64,000 nt of DNA, from assembly GCF_014076415.1 (NCBI RefSeq), contig NZ_CP043568.1, forward strand, positions 5,704,001-5,768,000. The letters run 5' to 3'. The notes beneath the pieces are model-generated. The model worked only from the letters and a program-made list of their open reading frames with translations, ran no database searches and was not told the DNA's origin. The stretch comes from Comamonas testosteroni. Lineage in GTDB: Bacteria; Pseudomonadota; Gammaproteobacteria; Burkholderiales; Burkholderiaceae_C. Position numbers and translations under genes: made by a program. Below, in pieces: positions 36,050 to 44,287 of this stretch. Each line of letters opens with the position of its first letter. Positions within the stretch are counted from its first letter, which is position 1.

Positions 36050-36583
36050 TCAGCGCTTGATCTTGGCCAGAGGATGCTCGGGCGGATAAGTCGGGGTGAC
36101 GGGCTTTTTGGCGCCCAGCATCACGCACATCAGCGCATCCTCATCACCGACATTGATCTCTTCGCGGTAGACGCCGGGCGGCACCGAAACCACATCGCGA
36201 TCGGTCAGGATGGTCTCGAAACGCTCGCCGTCCTTTTCCAGCACCAGCTTGAGCTTGCCGCGCATCACGAAAAACACTTCTTCCACATCGGTGTGCAGAT
36301 GCGAAGGGCCTTCATGGCCGGCGGGAATCACCATGGTGGAGAAGGTGAAGTTTTCCGACGGAATGGTGTTGCTGTCGGAGGCCACGCCCGTGCCGCCCGT
36401 GCCGATGTAACGCATCTGGCCGCGGCGGTATTTGGGGTCAAAGTCGGCCTGGAACTTCAGGGCATCGAAGTCGTACTTGCGCGTGGCAAAGCGCGCAATG
36501 CGTGTGCTCATCCAGTCTTCAAAGCTGGAACCCTCGGGGCGATCCCAAGTACGGGCGCTGTTGTCTTGTGCGATCTCGCTCAT
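36050..36583 (-). CDS. Single-domain cupin protein
   Basis: 177 aa. Cupin motif 1 is present: GHEGPSHLHTDVEEVFFVMRG with metal ligands His95, His97 and Glu101. In motif 2 (VSVPPGVYREEINVG) the usual histidine is Arg, so the metal site is incomplete. AGGAGAG precedes the ATG. Such cupins in catabolic blocks act as dioxygenases, isomerases or ligand-binding helpers; no specific reaction can be assigned. It is the first gene of the unit with the hydrolase, IclR 2 and aspartate-dehydrogenase-like gene. A strong inverted repeat lies 28 bases upstream. Confidence 0.82.
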   Translation of the reverse strand: MSEIAQDNSARTWDRPEGSSFEDWMSTRIARFATRKYDFDALKFQADFDPKYRRGQMRYIGTGGTGVASDSNTIPSENFTFSTMVIPAGHEGPSHLHTDVEEVFFVMRGKLKLVLEKDGERFETILTDRDVVSVPPGVYREEINVGDEDALMCVMLGAKKPVTPTYPPEHPLAKIKR

Positions 36584-36610
36584 ATGTCTCTCCTGAAACC
36601 GTTGGTGAAC

Positions 36611-36633
36611 ACAAAAAGCGATTTGCTTTTTGT
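36611..36633. promoter_or_regulatory. Perfect 9-bp inverted repeat before the cupin gene, candidate operator
   Basis: ACAAAAAGC (36611-36619) and GCTTTTTGT (36625-36633) are exact complements around GATTT. The element sits 28 bases upstream of the cupin ATG in AT-rich DNA that should contain the promoter of the hydrolase-IclR-dehydrogenase unit. It may be an IclR or other operator; it could also act as an RNA hairpin. Confidence 0.5.
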
Positions 36634-36790
36634 TTTACTAATAAAACCAGGTTCATTTGGCGAAACAATTATAAGAAGACTTGCCCGATATCAACAAGCA
36701 CATTTCCTTGTTGCTGCGGTGGAGACAGGTATCGGTGTGGCGTTTTGCCCCCGCCCACACAGGCACCGGCCTGAAAACGGGCATAAAAAA

Positions 36791-36809
36791 AGGAGCGCCA
36801 AGCGCTCCT
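36791..36809 (-). terminator. Intrinsic terminator of the acyl-CoA ligase gene
   Basis: AGGAGCGC pairs with GCGCTCCT around CAA and runs into seven T residues on the minus strand, 34 bases past the ligase stop. Confidence 0.8.
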
Positions 36810-36843
36810 GTGAACTCGCCTTGAAGGACAAGATGAAAAACTC

Positions 36844-38520
36844 TCAGGCGTCGCGCAGCTCCCTGCGCAGGATCTTGCCCACGGGAGTCTTTGGCAGATC
36901 GGTGCGAAAGACGATGTGGCGCGGACGCTTGTAGCCAGTCAGATTGGCATGGCAGTAGTCGCGGATGGCCTGCTCCGTCAATGCCGGGTCTTTTTTGACG
37001 ACGACGAGCTTGATGGCCTCGCCGGACTTTTCGTCGGGTACGCCGACCACCGCGCACTCCAGCACGCCGGGGCAGTTGGAGACCACGTCCTCGACCTCGT
37101 TGGGATAGACATTGAAGCCGCTGACGATGACCATGTCCTTCTTGCGATCCACGATCTTCACAAAGCCGCGCTCGTCCATGGTGCCGATGTCACCGGTCAG
37201 GAAGTAGCCGTCGGCCGTCATGACCTTGGCGGTTTCGTCGGGGCGCTGCCAGTAACCGGCCATGACCTGCGGGCCCAGCACGGCGACTTCGCCGGGCAGA
37301 CCCGGCTCGCTCACGTCCTGGCCGTCGTCGCCGACCAGCTTCACATAGGTGCTGGGCAGGGGCACGCCGATGGTGCCCGAGTAAGCCGTGGCCGTGACCG
37401 GGTTGCAGGTCACCGAAGGACTGGTTTCCGATAGGCCATAGCCCTCGCAGATGGGGCAGCCGGTCTTCTTGAGCCACAGCTCGGCCACGGCGCTCTGCAC
37501 GGCCATGCCGCCGCCCACCGAGACCTTGAGATGGCTCCAGTCCACGGTGCCGAAGTCGGGGTGGTTGGCCAGTCCGTTGAACAAGGTGTTCACGGCCGGA
37601 AAGCTGTGGAAACGGTGCCTGGACAGCTCCTTGAGCGTGGCCTTGAGATCGCGCGGATTGGGGATCAGCACGGTCTTGCCGCCGGTACGCATGGCCAGCA
37701 TCATGTTCACCGTGAACGCGAAGATGTGATAGAGCGGCAGCGCACAGATGCTGGTGGGCTGTTCACCGGCCGGCACCTTCTTCATGGCGGGCTCGTTCCA
37801 GGCTTCGGACTGCAGCACGTTGGCGATGATGTTCCTGTGCAGCAGCACGGCACCCTTGCTCACGCCCGTGGTGCCGCCCGTGTATTGCAGCAGCGCCATG
37901 TCGTCGGCCTTGAGCACCGGCGCGTTCAAGGTCGCACCGCGACCCTTGGCCAGTGCGTCCTTGAAGCGCACGGCACCGGGCAGGCTGAAGGGCGGCACCA
38001 GCTTCTTGACGGAGCGCACCACGTAATTGACCAGCATGCCCTTCAGAAGCCCCAGCTCGTCGCCCATGGCGCAGAGCACGATGTGCTGCACGGCGCTGCC
38101 ATGCATGCCGTCCTGCAGCGTCTTGGCGAAGTTCTCGATGATGACGATGGCCTTGGCGCCCGAATCCTTGAGCTGATGCTCGAGCTCGCGCGCCGTGTAG
38201 AGCGGGTTGACGTTGACCAGCACATAGCCGGCACGCAGCACCCCGGCCACGGCCACCGGATACTGGGGAATATTGGGCATCATCAGCGCAACACGGTCGC
38301 CGCGCTGCAGCCCCAGGCTTTGCAGATAGGCGGCAAAGAGCTTGCTCTGCGCATCGACCTGGGCGAAGGTCAACTCCTTGCCCATGAAGGAATAGGCCAC
38401 CTTGTCGGCATGCTTGGCAAATGCCTCCTCCATCAAGGCCACCAGCGATGGATACTGGGACGCATCGATGTCCGCAGGAACTCCCTCTGGATATGCTTTC
38501 AGCCAAGGACGGTCACTCAT
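36844..38520 (-). CDS. fadD: Long-chain fatty acid-CoA ligase
   Basis: 558 aa AMP-forming acyl-CoA synthetase. The ATP-binding P-loop is YTGGTTGVSKGA. Further motifs are EGYGLSETSP, the GEVAVLGPQVMAGYW segment, TGDIGTMDERGFVKIVDRKKDMVIVSG (hinge) and the C-terminal KTPVGKILRREL with the adenylation lysine. The whole matches FadD rather than aromatic CoA ligases. It has its own terminator and so is probably not part of the catabolic block to its left. Confidence 0.93.
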   Translation of the reverse strand: MSDRPWLKAYPEGVPADIDASQYPSLVALMEEAFAKHADKVAYSFMGKELTFAQVDAQSKLFAAYLQSLGLQRGDRVALMMPNIPQYPVAVAGVLRAGYVLVNVNPLYTARELEHQLKDSGAKAIVIIENFAKTLQDGMHGSAVQHIVLCAMGDELGLLKGMLVNYVVRSVKKLVPPFSLPGAVRFKDALAKGRGATLNAPVLKADDMALLQYTGGTTGVSKGAVLLHRNIIANVLQSEAWNEPAMKKVPAGEQPTSICALPLYHIFAFTVNMMLAMRTGGKTVLIPNPRDLKATLKELSRHRFHSFPAVNTLFNGLANHPDFGTVDWSHLKVSVGGGMAVQSAVAELWLKKTGCPICEGYGLSETSPSVTCNPVTATAYSGTIGVPLPSTYVKLVGDDGQDVSEPGLPGEVAVLGPQVMAGYWQRPDETAKVMTADGYFLTGDIGTMDERGFVKIVDRKKDMVIVSGFNVYPNEVEDVVSNCPGVLECAVVGVPDEKSGEAIKLVVVKKDPALTEQAIRDYCHANLTGYKRPRHIVFRTDLPKTPVGKILRRELRDA

Positions 38521-38645
38521 TCTTCTGTCTCCGTGTCTTATCGTCTGATCCGGCCATTGTGATAAAAAGCACGGTCGTTCGATACTGTAGTAACCCTAGG
38601 AAACAAGCCGGGTCACCTTGGTAACAGAAGTCATAAGCCATGAAA

Positions 38646-38675
38646 AAAGCCCGCAGGCAACAGGCTGCGGGCTTT
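38646..38675 (-). terminator. Intrinsic terminator of fba
   Basis: An 11-bp perfect stem AAAGCCCGCAG / CTGCGGGCTTT closes an 8-base loop and is followed by T residues on the minus strand. Confidence 0.85.
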
Positions 38676-38688
38676 GAATGTTTTCTGC

Positions 38689-38732
38689 CTCAAGCGCTTA
38701 CTGGTAAAGCGCTGACAGCTATCAAACTTGAG
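38689..38732. repeat. AGCTATCAA/AGCGCTT palindromic element between fba and its terminator
   Basis: Outer arms CTCAAG/CTTGAG enclose AGCGCTT (38693-38699) and AAGCGCT (38707-38713), with CAGCTATCAAA beside it. It ends one base from the fba stop codon. Related elements occur near 44136, 45838 and 54440. Confidence 0.65.
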
Positions 38733-38733
38733 T

Positions 38734-39798
38734 TTACTTGACCAGCTGGGCCAGATCGCCGGCGGCGTATTTCTTGGCCATTTGCTCCAGGCTGTAGCCC
38801 TTGATCTTGGCGCCCTGGCCTTCGCAGCCGAACTCGATGTAGCGGGCCTTGCAGACTTGCTTGGCCGCTTCGCGGGCAGGCTTGAGCCATTCGCGGGCGT
38901 CGAACTTGTCGGGGTTCTCGGCCAGGAACTTGCGCACCGCGCCGGTCATCGCCAGACGGATATCTGTGTCGATATTGATCTTGCGCACGCCGTACTTGAT
39001 GGCTTCCTGGATCTCTTCCACGGGCACGCCGTAGGTTTCCTTCATCTTGCCACCGTACTGGTTGATGATGGCCAGCAGCTCCTGGGGCACGGAGGAGGAG
39101 CCATGCATCACCAGGTGGGTGTTGGGGATGCGGGCATGGATTTCCTTGACGCGGGAAATCGCCAGGATGTCGCCTGTGGGCTTGCGGCTGAACTTGTAGG
39201 CGCCATGGCTGGTACCGATGGCGATCGCCAGCGCGTCCAGCTGGGTGGCCTTGACGAACACGGCAGCTTCTTCGGGGTCGGTCAGCATCTGGCTGTGGTC
39301 CAGCTTGCCCTCGGCACCGATGCCGTCTTCTTCGCCGGCTTCGCCGGTTTCCAGGTTGCCCAGGCAGCCCAGCTCGCCTTCCACGGTGGCGCCGATCTGG
39401 TGGGCCATGGCCACCACCTTCTGGGTCACGTCCACGTTGTAGTCGAAGGACGAAGGCGTCTTGCCGTCGGCCATCAGCGAGCCGTCCATCATCACAGAGC
39501 CGAAGCCCAGGTTCAGCGCGCCCTGGCAGACTTCAGGCGTGGTGCCATGGTCCTGGTGCATCACCAGGGGGATGTGGGGATACATCTCGGCAGCAGCCTG
39601 GATCAGGTGCTTGATGAAGGGCTCGCCGGCGTATTTGCGGGCGCCAGCGCTGGCCTGCAGGATCACGGGCGCACCGACTTCGTCAGCCGCCGACATCACG
39701 GCCTGGACCTGTTCCAGATTGTTCACGTTGAAGGCGGGGATGCCATAGCCGTTTTCAGCAGCATGGTCCAGCATTTCGCGCATCGAGATCAAAGGCAT
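38734..39798 (-). CDS. fba: Fructose-1,6-bisphosphate aldolase, class II
   Basis: 354 aa zinc enzyme that cleaves fructose 1,6-bisphosphate in glycolysis and forms it in gluconeogenesis. Metal and phosphate motifs are visible: [41 protein letters not shown] and [10 protein letters not shown], as in the CbbA/Fda branch of proteobacteria. Its upstream side faces the two-component system genes across 130 bases with no gene. Neighbours further right (pyk, tkt, gap) complete much of lower sugar metabolism. Confidence 0.95.
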   Translation of the reverse strand: MPLISMREMLDHAAENGYGIPAFNVNNLEQVQAVMSAADEVGAPVILQASAGARKYAGEPFIKHLIQAAAEMYPHIPLVMHQDHGTTPEVCQGALNLGFGSVMMDGSLMADGKTPSSFDYNVDVTQKVVAMAHQIGATVEGELGCLGNLETGEAGEEDGIGAEGKLDHSQMLTDPEEAAVFVKATQLDALAIAIGTSHGAYKFSRKPTGDILAISRVKEIHARIPNTHLVMHGSSSVPQELLAIINQYGGKMKETYGVPVEEIQEAIKYGVRKINIDTDIRLAMTGAVRKFLAENPDKFDAREWLKPAREAAKQVCKARYIEFGCEGQGAKIKGYSLEQMAKKYAAGDLAQLVK

Positions 39799-39928
39799 GG
39801 TGGGTTCCGTTCAAAGTTTTGAGAGGCAACGCCCCCGGCGATGAATCACTGCAGTGCGCCGCACGACAGCTGTGGTCCGGGGAAAGACCAGCGGCCACGC
39901 TTCGGTAACCGCTTAGTAACCGGGCATT

Positions 39929-41278
39929 TTAACCGGCTAGCGGTATTTCCATGCGATAGCAGGTGGTGAAGCCTTGCGGTGCCTCGGCCACCATGAAGCG
40001 CCCGCCATGGGCCTGCATGACGCGGCTGACGATTTCATGGCCCAGATGCAGACTGTCCACGGGCGGCACATGGACCGGCGCGGCATCGCGCCTGCCGTCA
40101 TCGCAGACCTGCACCCAGGCCAGCGCACGGGTCGAATCAAGACCGGCCTGCACCTCGATCTGTGTGCCCGTCGGCGTGTGGCGCACGGCGTTTTCCACCA
40201 GGTTGCGCAGGGCTGAGTCGAGCAGCAGCGCATTGCCGCGCACAGGCAGCTCCTGCGGGGCGTCCACGGAGATCATGTCTTCACGCTGCCAGGCATGCTG
40301 AGCTTGTGCCGCCGCCACATCGCGCACCACATCGGCCCAGTTCACGGGCTGCAAAGGCGCATCCAGCATGCCGCGTCCAGCCCGGGCCAGGGTCAGCAAC
40401 TGATCGAGCACATGGCCGGCATGCAGGGCGTCCTGGCCAATGCGCTGCAGCGCGGCCTGCATGACAGCAGTATCGGTCTGCCCCCCCGACTTCAGTGCCT
40501 GGGCCTGCAAAGCGATGGAGGCCAGCGGCGTGCGCAGCTCATGGGCCACTTCATTGGCCAGATTGCGCTCGCGCTCCAGTGCCTCCTGCTGGCGGTCGAG
40601 CAAGGTGTTGATGGAGCTGACCATGGGCGAGAGCTCGCGCGGCACATGGGCGTCGGACAGGCGCTGGTCGCGGCCCAGATCCAGCGCCTCCACGCGTTGC
40701 GTGAGCTGATTGAGAGGACGCATGCCGCGGCGCATGGCCACACCCAGCGCAATCACGATCACGGGCAGCAGCCAGAAGCCCGGCTCTATCATCTGCATGG
40801 CGATGTCGTCGGCCAGACTGTCGCGCTCGGCCAGGTCGATCATCACCGTGACCTTGGCTGTTTTGTCGTGGCTCCACTGGGTATAGCTGCGCCAGGCCTT
40901 GCGTTCATCCGCGCCAATCGTGGCAAAGCCCTGCTCGATGTCGAAATCCGGCAAAGGCGCCTGTCCGGTGCGCGAGATCAGCAGTCCTTGCGCATTCCAG
41001 AGCACCACGCTCAGCGACTCCTGATAATCGTGGGCACGCAGCCCAGGCGGACGCTGCACCGGTGTCGAATCTCGCACAGGAACATCGTCCTGCACATGCC
41101 AGTTCAAGGTCAGCGCAGCCACTCCTGCCAGGTGTCCGTCGGTCAGCTCATCGGCCTCGTGCACCCCGGTCTGGTAGCCCCAGATGACAAAGCTGCCCCA
41201 GACAAGCGCCAGCGCGCCCAACATCCAGGCCAGCAGATTCAGCTGCAGCGAGCTGCGGCGCATGCCGGTCTGCGGCAT
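39929..41278 (-). CDS. Two-component sensor histidine kinase with altered ATP lid
   Basis: 449 aa inner-membrane kinase. One N-terminal helix, a periplasmic domain of about 130 residues, a second helix, a HAMP-like linker, the H box NEVAHELRTPLA and the N box RNLVENAVRHTP. The G1 box reads CDDGRRD instead of DxGxG, the F box is absent and G2 reads LGHEIV, so the nucleotide lid is short. ATG 41278 has AGGAG eight bases upstream; a GTG at 41287 has no spacing. It begins just after the response regulator, its cognate partner. The class resembles QseC/PmrB sensors. Confidence 0.87.
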   Translation of the reverse strand: MPQTGMRRSSLQLNLLAWMLGALALVWGSFVIWGYQTGVHEADELTDGHLAGVAALTLNWHVQDDVPVRDSTPVQRPPGLRAHDYQESLSVVLWNAQGLLISRTGQAPLPDFDIEQGFATIGADERKAWRSYTQWSHDKTAKVTVMIDLAERDSLADDIAMQMIEPGFWLLPVIVIALGVAMRRGMRPLNQLTQRVEALDLGRDQRLSDAHVPRELSPMVSSINTLLDRQQEALERERNLANEVAHELRTPLASIALQAQALKSGGQTDTAVMQAALQRIGQDALHAGHVLDQLLTLARAGRGMLDAPLQPVNWADVVRDVAAAQAQHAWQREDMISVDAPQELPVRGNALLLDSALRNLVENAVRHTPTGTQIEVQAGLDSTRALAWVQVCDDGRRDAAPVHVPPVDSLHLGHEIVSRVMQAHGGRFMVAEAPQGFTTCYRMEIPLAG

Positions 41279-41283
41279 GGCCT

Positions 41284-41979
41284 TCACTCCTGCTCCTGCG
41301 GCATGAAGTAGCCCACGCCGCGCATGGTCACAATGATCTTCTGGCCCAGCTTCTTGCGAAGATGGTGGACATAGACCTCCACGGCATTGCTATCCACCGT
41401 ATCGCCCCAGCTGTAGAGATGCTCCTCGATTTGTGGGCGCGACAGCACCCGCCCGCGCGCAAGCAACAAGGCCCAGAGCACGGCAAATTCGCGCGGTGAA
41501 ACCTCCACCTTCTGCCCCGCCTGCCTGATGGTGCGGGCAGCCGGGTCCACCTCCAGATCCGCATGGCGGATCACCGGCGATGCCTGACCGGCCGCGCGGC
41601 GCATCATGGCGCGCAAGCGGGCCTCCAGCTCGTCCATGTCAAAAGGTTTGACCAGGTAGTCATCGGCACCCAGATTGAGCCCCGCGACCCGGTCCTGCAC
41701 CTGATCGCGTGCCGTGAGGATCAGCACCGGCGTGGCCGGATCCGGCAGTTGCGGCACGCCGGGCCGGCCGGTCTGCTGGCGCAGGCGGCGCACCACCTCG
41801 CTGCCATCGCCGTCGGGCAGCCCCAGGTCCAGCAACACGGCATCGAAGCGCTCGGCACTCAGGGCATGCCAGGCCTCGGCCACGCTGGCGCACACGTCCA
41901 CCGCATAGCCGCGCTGCATGAGATTGGTTCGCAGCCCCGCTGCAATGCCTTCGTTGTCTTCGACCACCAGAATTCGCAT
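41284..41979 (-). CDS. OmpR-family response regulator
   Basis: 231 aa. The receiver domain has the acidic pocket EDN, phospho-acceptor Asp51 in LLDLGLPDGDG, Thr/Ser in LTARD and Lys in VKPFD. The C-terminal winged-helix DNA-binding domain ends EVYVHHLRKKLG followed by MRGVGYFM, the OmpR/QseB/PmrA pattern. An eight-residue insertion lies before the LTARD strand. It precedes the sensor kinase on the minus strand and is divergent from three PAP2 phosphatase genes, which are likely targets. Confidence 0.93.
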   Translation of the reverse strand: MRILVVEDNEGIAAGLRTNLMQRGYAVDVCASVAEAWHALSAERFDAVLLDLGLPDGDGSEVVRRLRQQTGRPGVPQLPDPATPVLILTARDQVQDRVAGLNLGADDYLVKPFDMDELEARLRAMMRRAAGQASPVIRHADLEVDPAARTIRQAGQKVEVSPREFAVLWALLLARGRVLSRPQIEEHLYSWGDTVDSNAVEVYVHHLRKKLGQKIIVTMRGVGYFMPQEQE

Positions 41980-42134
41980 GCACGCATTGTGCGCGGCAAT
42001 CCCCAATCCACTCAACTTGCCGGTCAACGCCGATGCACACCTCCCCTGATCGCGCATGGGCTTGACATCCGCAAGCCAGCATTTCGCCTTAACATCGGCC
42101 ACCCTCCATTGCCGCAACCTGCCGCAGCGCCTTC

Positions 42135-42725
42135 ATGTTCTTCTTCGATCCGTTTCTGTTTGCGCTGTTCAATGCCGATGCTCAGACGCACTGGTTCAGC
42201 ATCCAGCTGGCACGTTCGCTCTCGGCCTGGTTGCCCAATCTGAGCGGCGCTCTGGTCCTGCTGGCCCTGGTGTTCGGCTCACCGGCAACGCGTCGCACCA
42301 TGCTGATGCTGCTGCTGTCCATGGCCATGGCCTGGCTGATCGCCAGACTCATACGCTGGGGCTTCCCGGCTCCGCGCCCATTCCAGCTCAATCTGGGTAC
42401 GCTATGGATTCAGCATGGCGGACGTGCCGGCTTTCCCAGCCTGCATGCCAGCGGAGCCTTTGCCCTGGCCATGGCCCTCAGCCTGGGCGCAACCCGCCAC
42501 CGCAAGCCGCTGGTCTGGCTGGCCTGGATAGCCGCCATCGGCATCGCCTGGAGCCGCGTCCATCTGGGGGTGCACTTTGCCTCCGATCTGATGGCCGGCG
42601 CGCTGGTAGGCATCAGCGGTGCCCTCATCGTCTGGCATATCGCCTTCCAGCTGCGCCGCCGCCGTCATCTGCGCGTCATGCCGCATCTCAGACGCCTGCG
42701 CAGCGCATGGACGGCCCAGGGCTGA
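42135..42725 (+). CDS. PAP2-family phosphatase 1 (membrane)
   Basis: 196 aa with five or six helices. The phosphatase signature is spread as RWGFPAPRP (Arg replaces the usual Lys of Kx6RP), FPSLHASGAF and SRVHLGVHFASD. Such enzymes remove phosphate from undecaprenyl diphosphate, phosphatidyl-glycerol phosphate or lipid A on the periplasmic side. It is 155 bases from the divergent response regulator and is followed by two more PAP2 genes; the third (43555) is a recognisable paralogue (MFFFDPFLFALFN versus MLLFDAPVFHFLN). Confidence 0.88.
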   Translation: MFFFDPFLFALFNADAQTHWFSIQLARSLSAWLPNLSGALVLLALVFGSPATRRTMLMLLLSMAMAWLIARLIRWGFPAPRPFQLNLGTLWIQHGGRAGFPSLHASGAFALAMALSLGATRHRKPLVWLAWIAAIGIAWSRVHLGVHFASDLMAGALVGISGALIVWHIAFQLRRRRHLRVMPHLRRLRSAWTAQG

Positions 42726-42772
42726 GCAAGACCTTAAGCGCTTGTTAAGCAGCGCTTTCTATCGTGGCGGGC

Positions 42773-43528
42773 ATGAAGTCGTCCGCCCCCTCGATCCCTT
42801 ACCCTCCTCTTCGCCCAGCCTCCTCTCCAGCCCTTCTGGGCTGGACTGTCATCGCCCTGGCCTGCGTACTGGCCTGGGACATGAGCGCCCTGGACATGCC
42901 CATGGCGCACTGGTTTGGCAACCGCCAGGGCTTTGCCCTGCAGAACGACTGGTTCATGGTCAATATTGCCCATGAAGGCGCGCGCAAGCTGGCCTGGATC
43001 ATCGTGATGGGGCTAAGCCTGACGATCTGGTGGCCCGTCGGCTGGCTGCGCAACGTGCCTTATCCACGCCGGATACAGTTGGTGGTGGGTTCATTGATCG
43101 CGCTCGTCGTCATGACCCTGATAAAACGCATCAGTGTCACCAGTTGCCCTTGGGATCTCAGCGATTTTGGCGGCGTGGGCCACTATGTCTCTCACTGGGC
43201 CTGGGGAGTGACAGACGGTGGCGGCGGCCACTGCTTTCCAGCCGGCCACGCCTCGGCGGGTTTTGCCTTCATCAGCGGCTACTTTGCGCTGCGCCACGAC
43301 CTGCCGCGCGCCGCGCGCCTGTGGCTTGCTGCGGCCCTGGTGGCTGGTTTTGCCCTGGGCCTGGCGCAGCAGATGCGCGGCGCCCACTTCATGAGCCACA
43401 CCCTGTGGACCGCCTGGCTTTGCTGGACGGCCAGCTGGTTTTGCGATCTGCTGACCACCCGCCGCCTGGCGCGCCAGGCACCGGCGGATACAGCCATGTC
43501 TCCCGACGAGCTGCTTGCCCAGGACTGA
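42773..43528 (+). CDS. PAP2-family phosphatase 2, LpxE-like
   Basis: 251 aa from ATG 42773 (a GTG nine bases earlier is possible). The catalytic pattern is KRISVTSCPWDL, then CFPAGHASAGFAFISGYFA and QQMRGAHFMSHTLWTA. CP in place of RP in the first motif and the GGGGHCFPAGHAS run recall lipid A phosphatases and PAP2 enzymes found beside polymyxin-response regulators. It differs from the PAP2 genes on each side. A role in removing phosphate from lipid A or isoprenyl phosphates is inferred. Confidence 0.85.
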   Translation: MKSSAPSIPYPPLRPASSPALLGWTVIALACVLAWDMSALDMPMAHWFGNRQGFALQNDWFMVNIAHEGARKLAWIIVMGLSLTIWWPVGWLRNVPYPRRIQLVVGSLIALVVMTLIKRISVTSCPWDLSDFGGVGHYVSHWAWGVTDGGGGHCFPAGHASAGFAFISGYFALRHDLPRAARLWLAAALVAGFALGLAQQMRGAHFMSHTLWTAWLCWTASWFCDLLTTRRLARQAPADTAMSPDELLAQD

Positions 43529-43554
43529 GCGCAGCACACATGCAAAGGTCATTC

Positions 43555-44130
43555 ATGCTGCTCTTCGATGCCCCCGTATTTCACTTTCTGAATGCCAACA
43601 CCCAGAGCCCGCTGTGGTGGATTCAAGCCTCGCGCTTTGCCTCCAACTGGTTGCCCGGCCTGTGCGCCCTGCCCGTGATTGCTGCCATGCTGGCGCTTGC
43701 CAAGGGCTGGCAGCGCAGCCTGCAACTGGCCTTGCTGTCCATGGCATGTGCCTGGCTGGCCTGCCGTCTGATTCGCTGGGGCCTGCCCATGCCCAGGCCG
43801 GCGCAACTGGGCATGGGCATGCAGTGGATAGCACATGGTGTCAGCGCCAGCTTTCCCAGCATGCACGCCGCCGGCGCCTTTGCCCTGGCTCAGGGCATCA
43901 ACCTGGGAGTGGGCAGACACCAGCGCTGGCTGGTTGTTGTCGCATGGCTTCTCGCCACCAGCGTGGCACTCAGCCGCGTGGTGCTGGGCGTGCATTTCCC
44001 GTCGGACGTTCTGGCCGGCATGCTGGTCGGTGCCGCCAGCGCCGTGCTGGTCTGGCGCAGCGCCCTGCAGATTAAACAAGCCCGGCGCCGCCAACGGCTC
44101 AAGCGCCGGCTGCAAACCCAGATCGGCTGA
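43555..44130 (+). CDS. PAP2-family phosphatase 3 (paralogue of phosphatase 1)
   Basis: 191 aa. ATG 43555 was chosen over 43540 because AAAGG stands seven bases before it and the N-terminus then aligns with phosphatase 1. Motifs: RWGLPMPRP, FPSMHAAGAFALAQG and SRVVLGVHFPSD. The tail is strongly basic (KQARRRQRLKRRLQ), as in phosphatase 1. The pair looks like a duplication that now brackets the LpxE-like gene. Confidence 0.88.
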   Translation: MLLFDAPVFHFLNANTQSPLWWIQASRFASNWLPGLCALPVIAAMLALAKGWQRSLQLALLSMACAWLACRLIRWGLPMPRPAQLGMGMQWIAHGVSASFPSMHAAGAFALAQGINLGVGRHQRWLVVVAWLLATSVALSRVVLGVHFPSDVLAGMLVGAASAVLVWRSALQIKQARRRQRLKRRLQTQIG

Positions 44131-44135
44131 GGCAC

Positions 44136-44192
44136 GCTATCAAAACAAAAGCTGCCAGCGCTTTATCCATGAGCGCTGGGAGCTTTTTTGAT
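44136..44192 (+). repeat. AGCTATCAA/AGCGCT palindromic element acting as terminator
   Basis: GCTATCAAAAC is followed by AAAAGCTGCCAGCGC (44147-44161), which pairs with GCGCTGGGAGCTTTT (44173-44187) with one mismatch and an 11-base loop; six T residues follow. It is the best-preserved copy of the family and would terminate the PAP2 operon. Confidence 0.75.
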
Positions 44193-44205
44193 GAGGCATG
44201 CTTCA

Positions 44206-44287
44206 AGTCAGAGGCATCGAGCAAGAGCCGCCTCGCAGCGAAGATGCCGTCCCCCTCGGGGGGAAGCGGCATAGCCGCTCAGGGGGC
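44206..44287 (-). repeat. GC-rich dispersed repeat, copy 8 (3' of pyk)
   Basis: A short copy. On the minus strand CCCCCTGAGCGGC begins at the base after the pyk stop and runs to GGCTCTTGCTCGATGCCTC at 44206. The central hairpin is reduced to CCCCTCGGGGGG. Confidence 0.8.
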
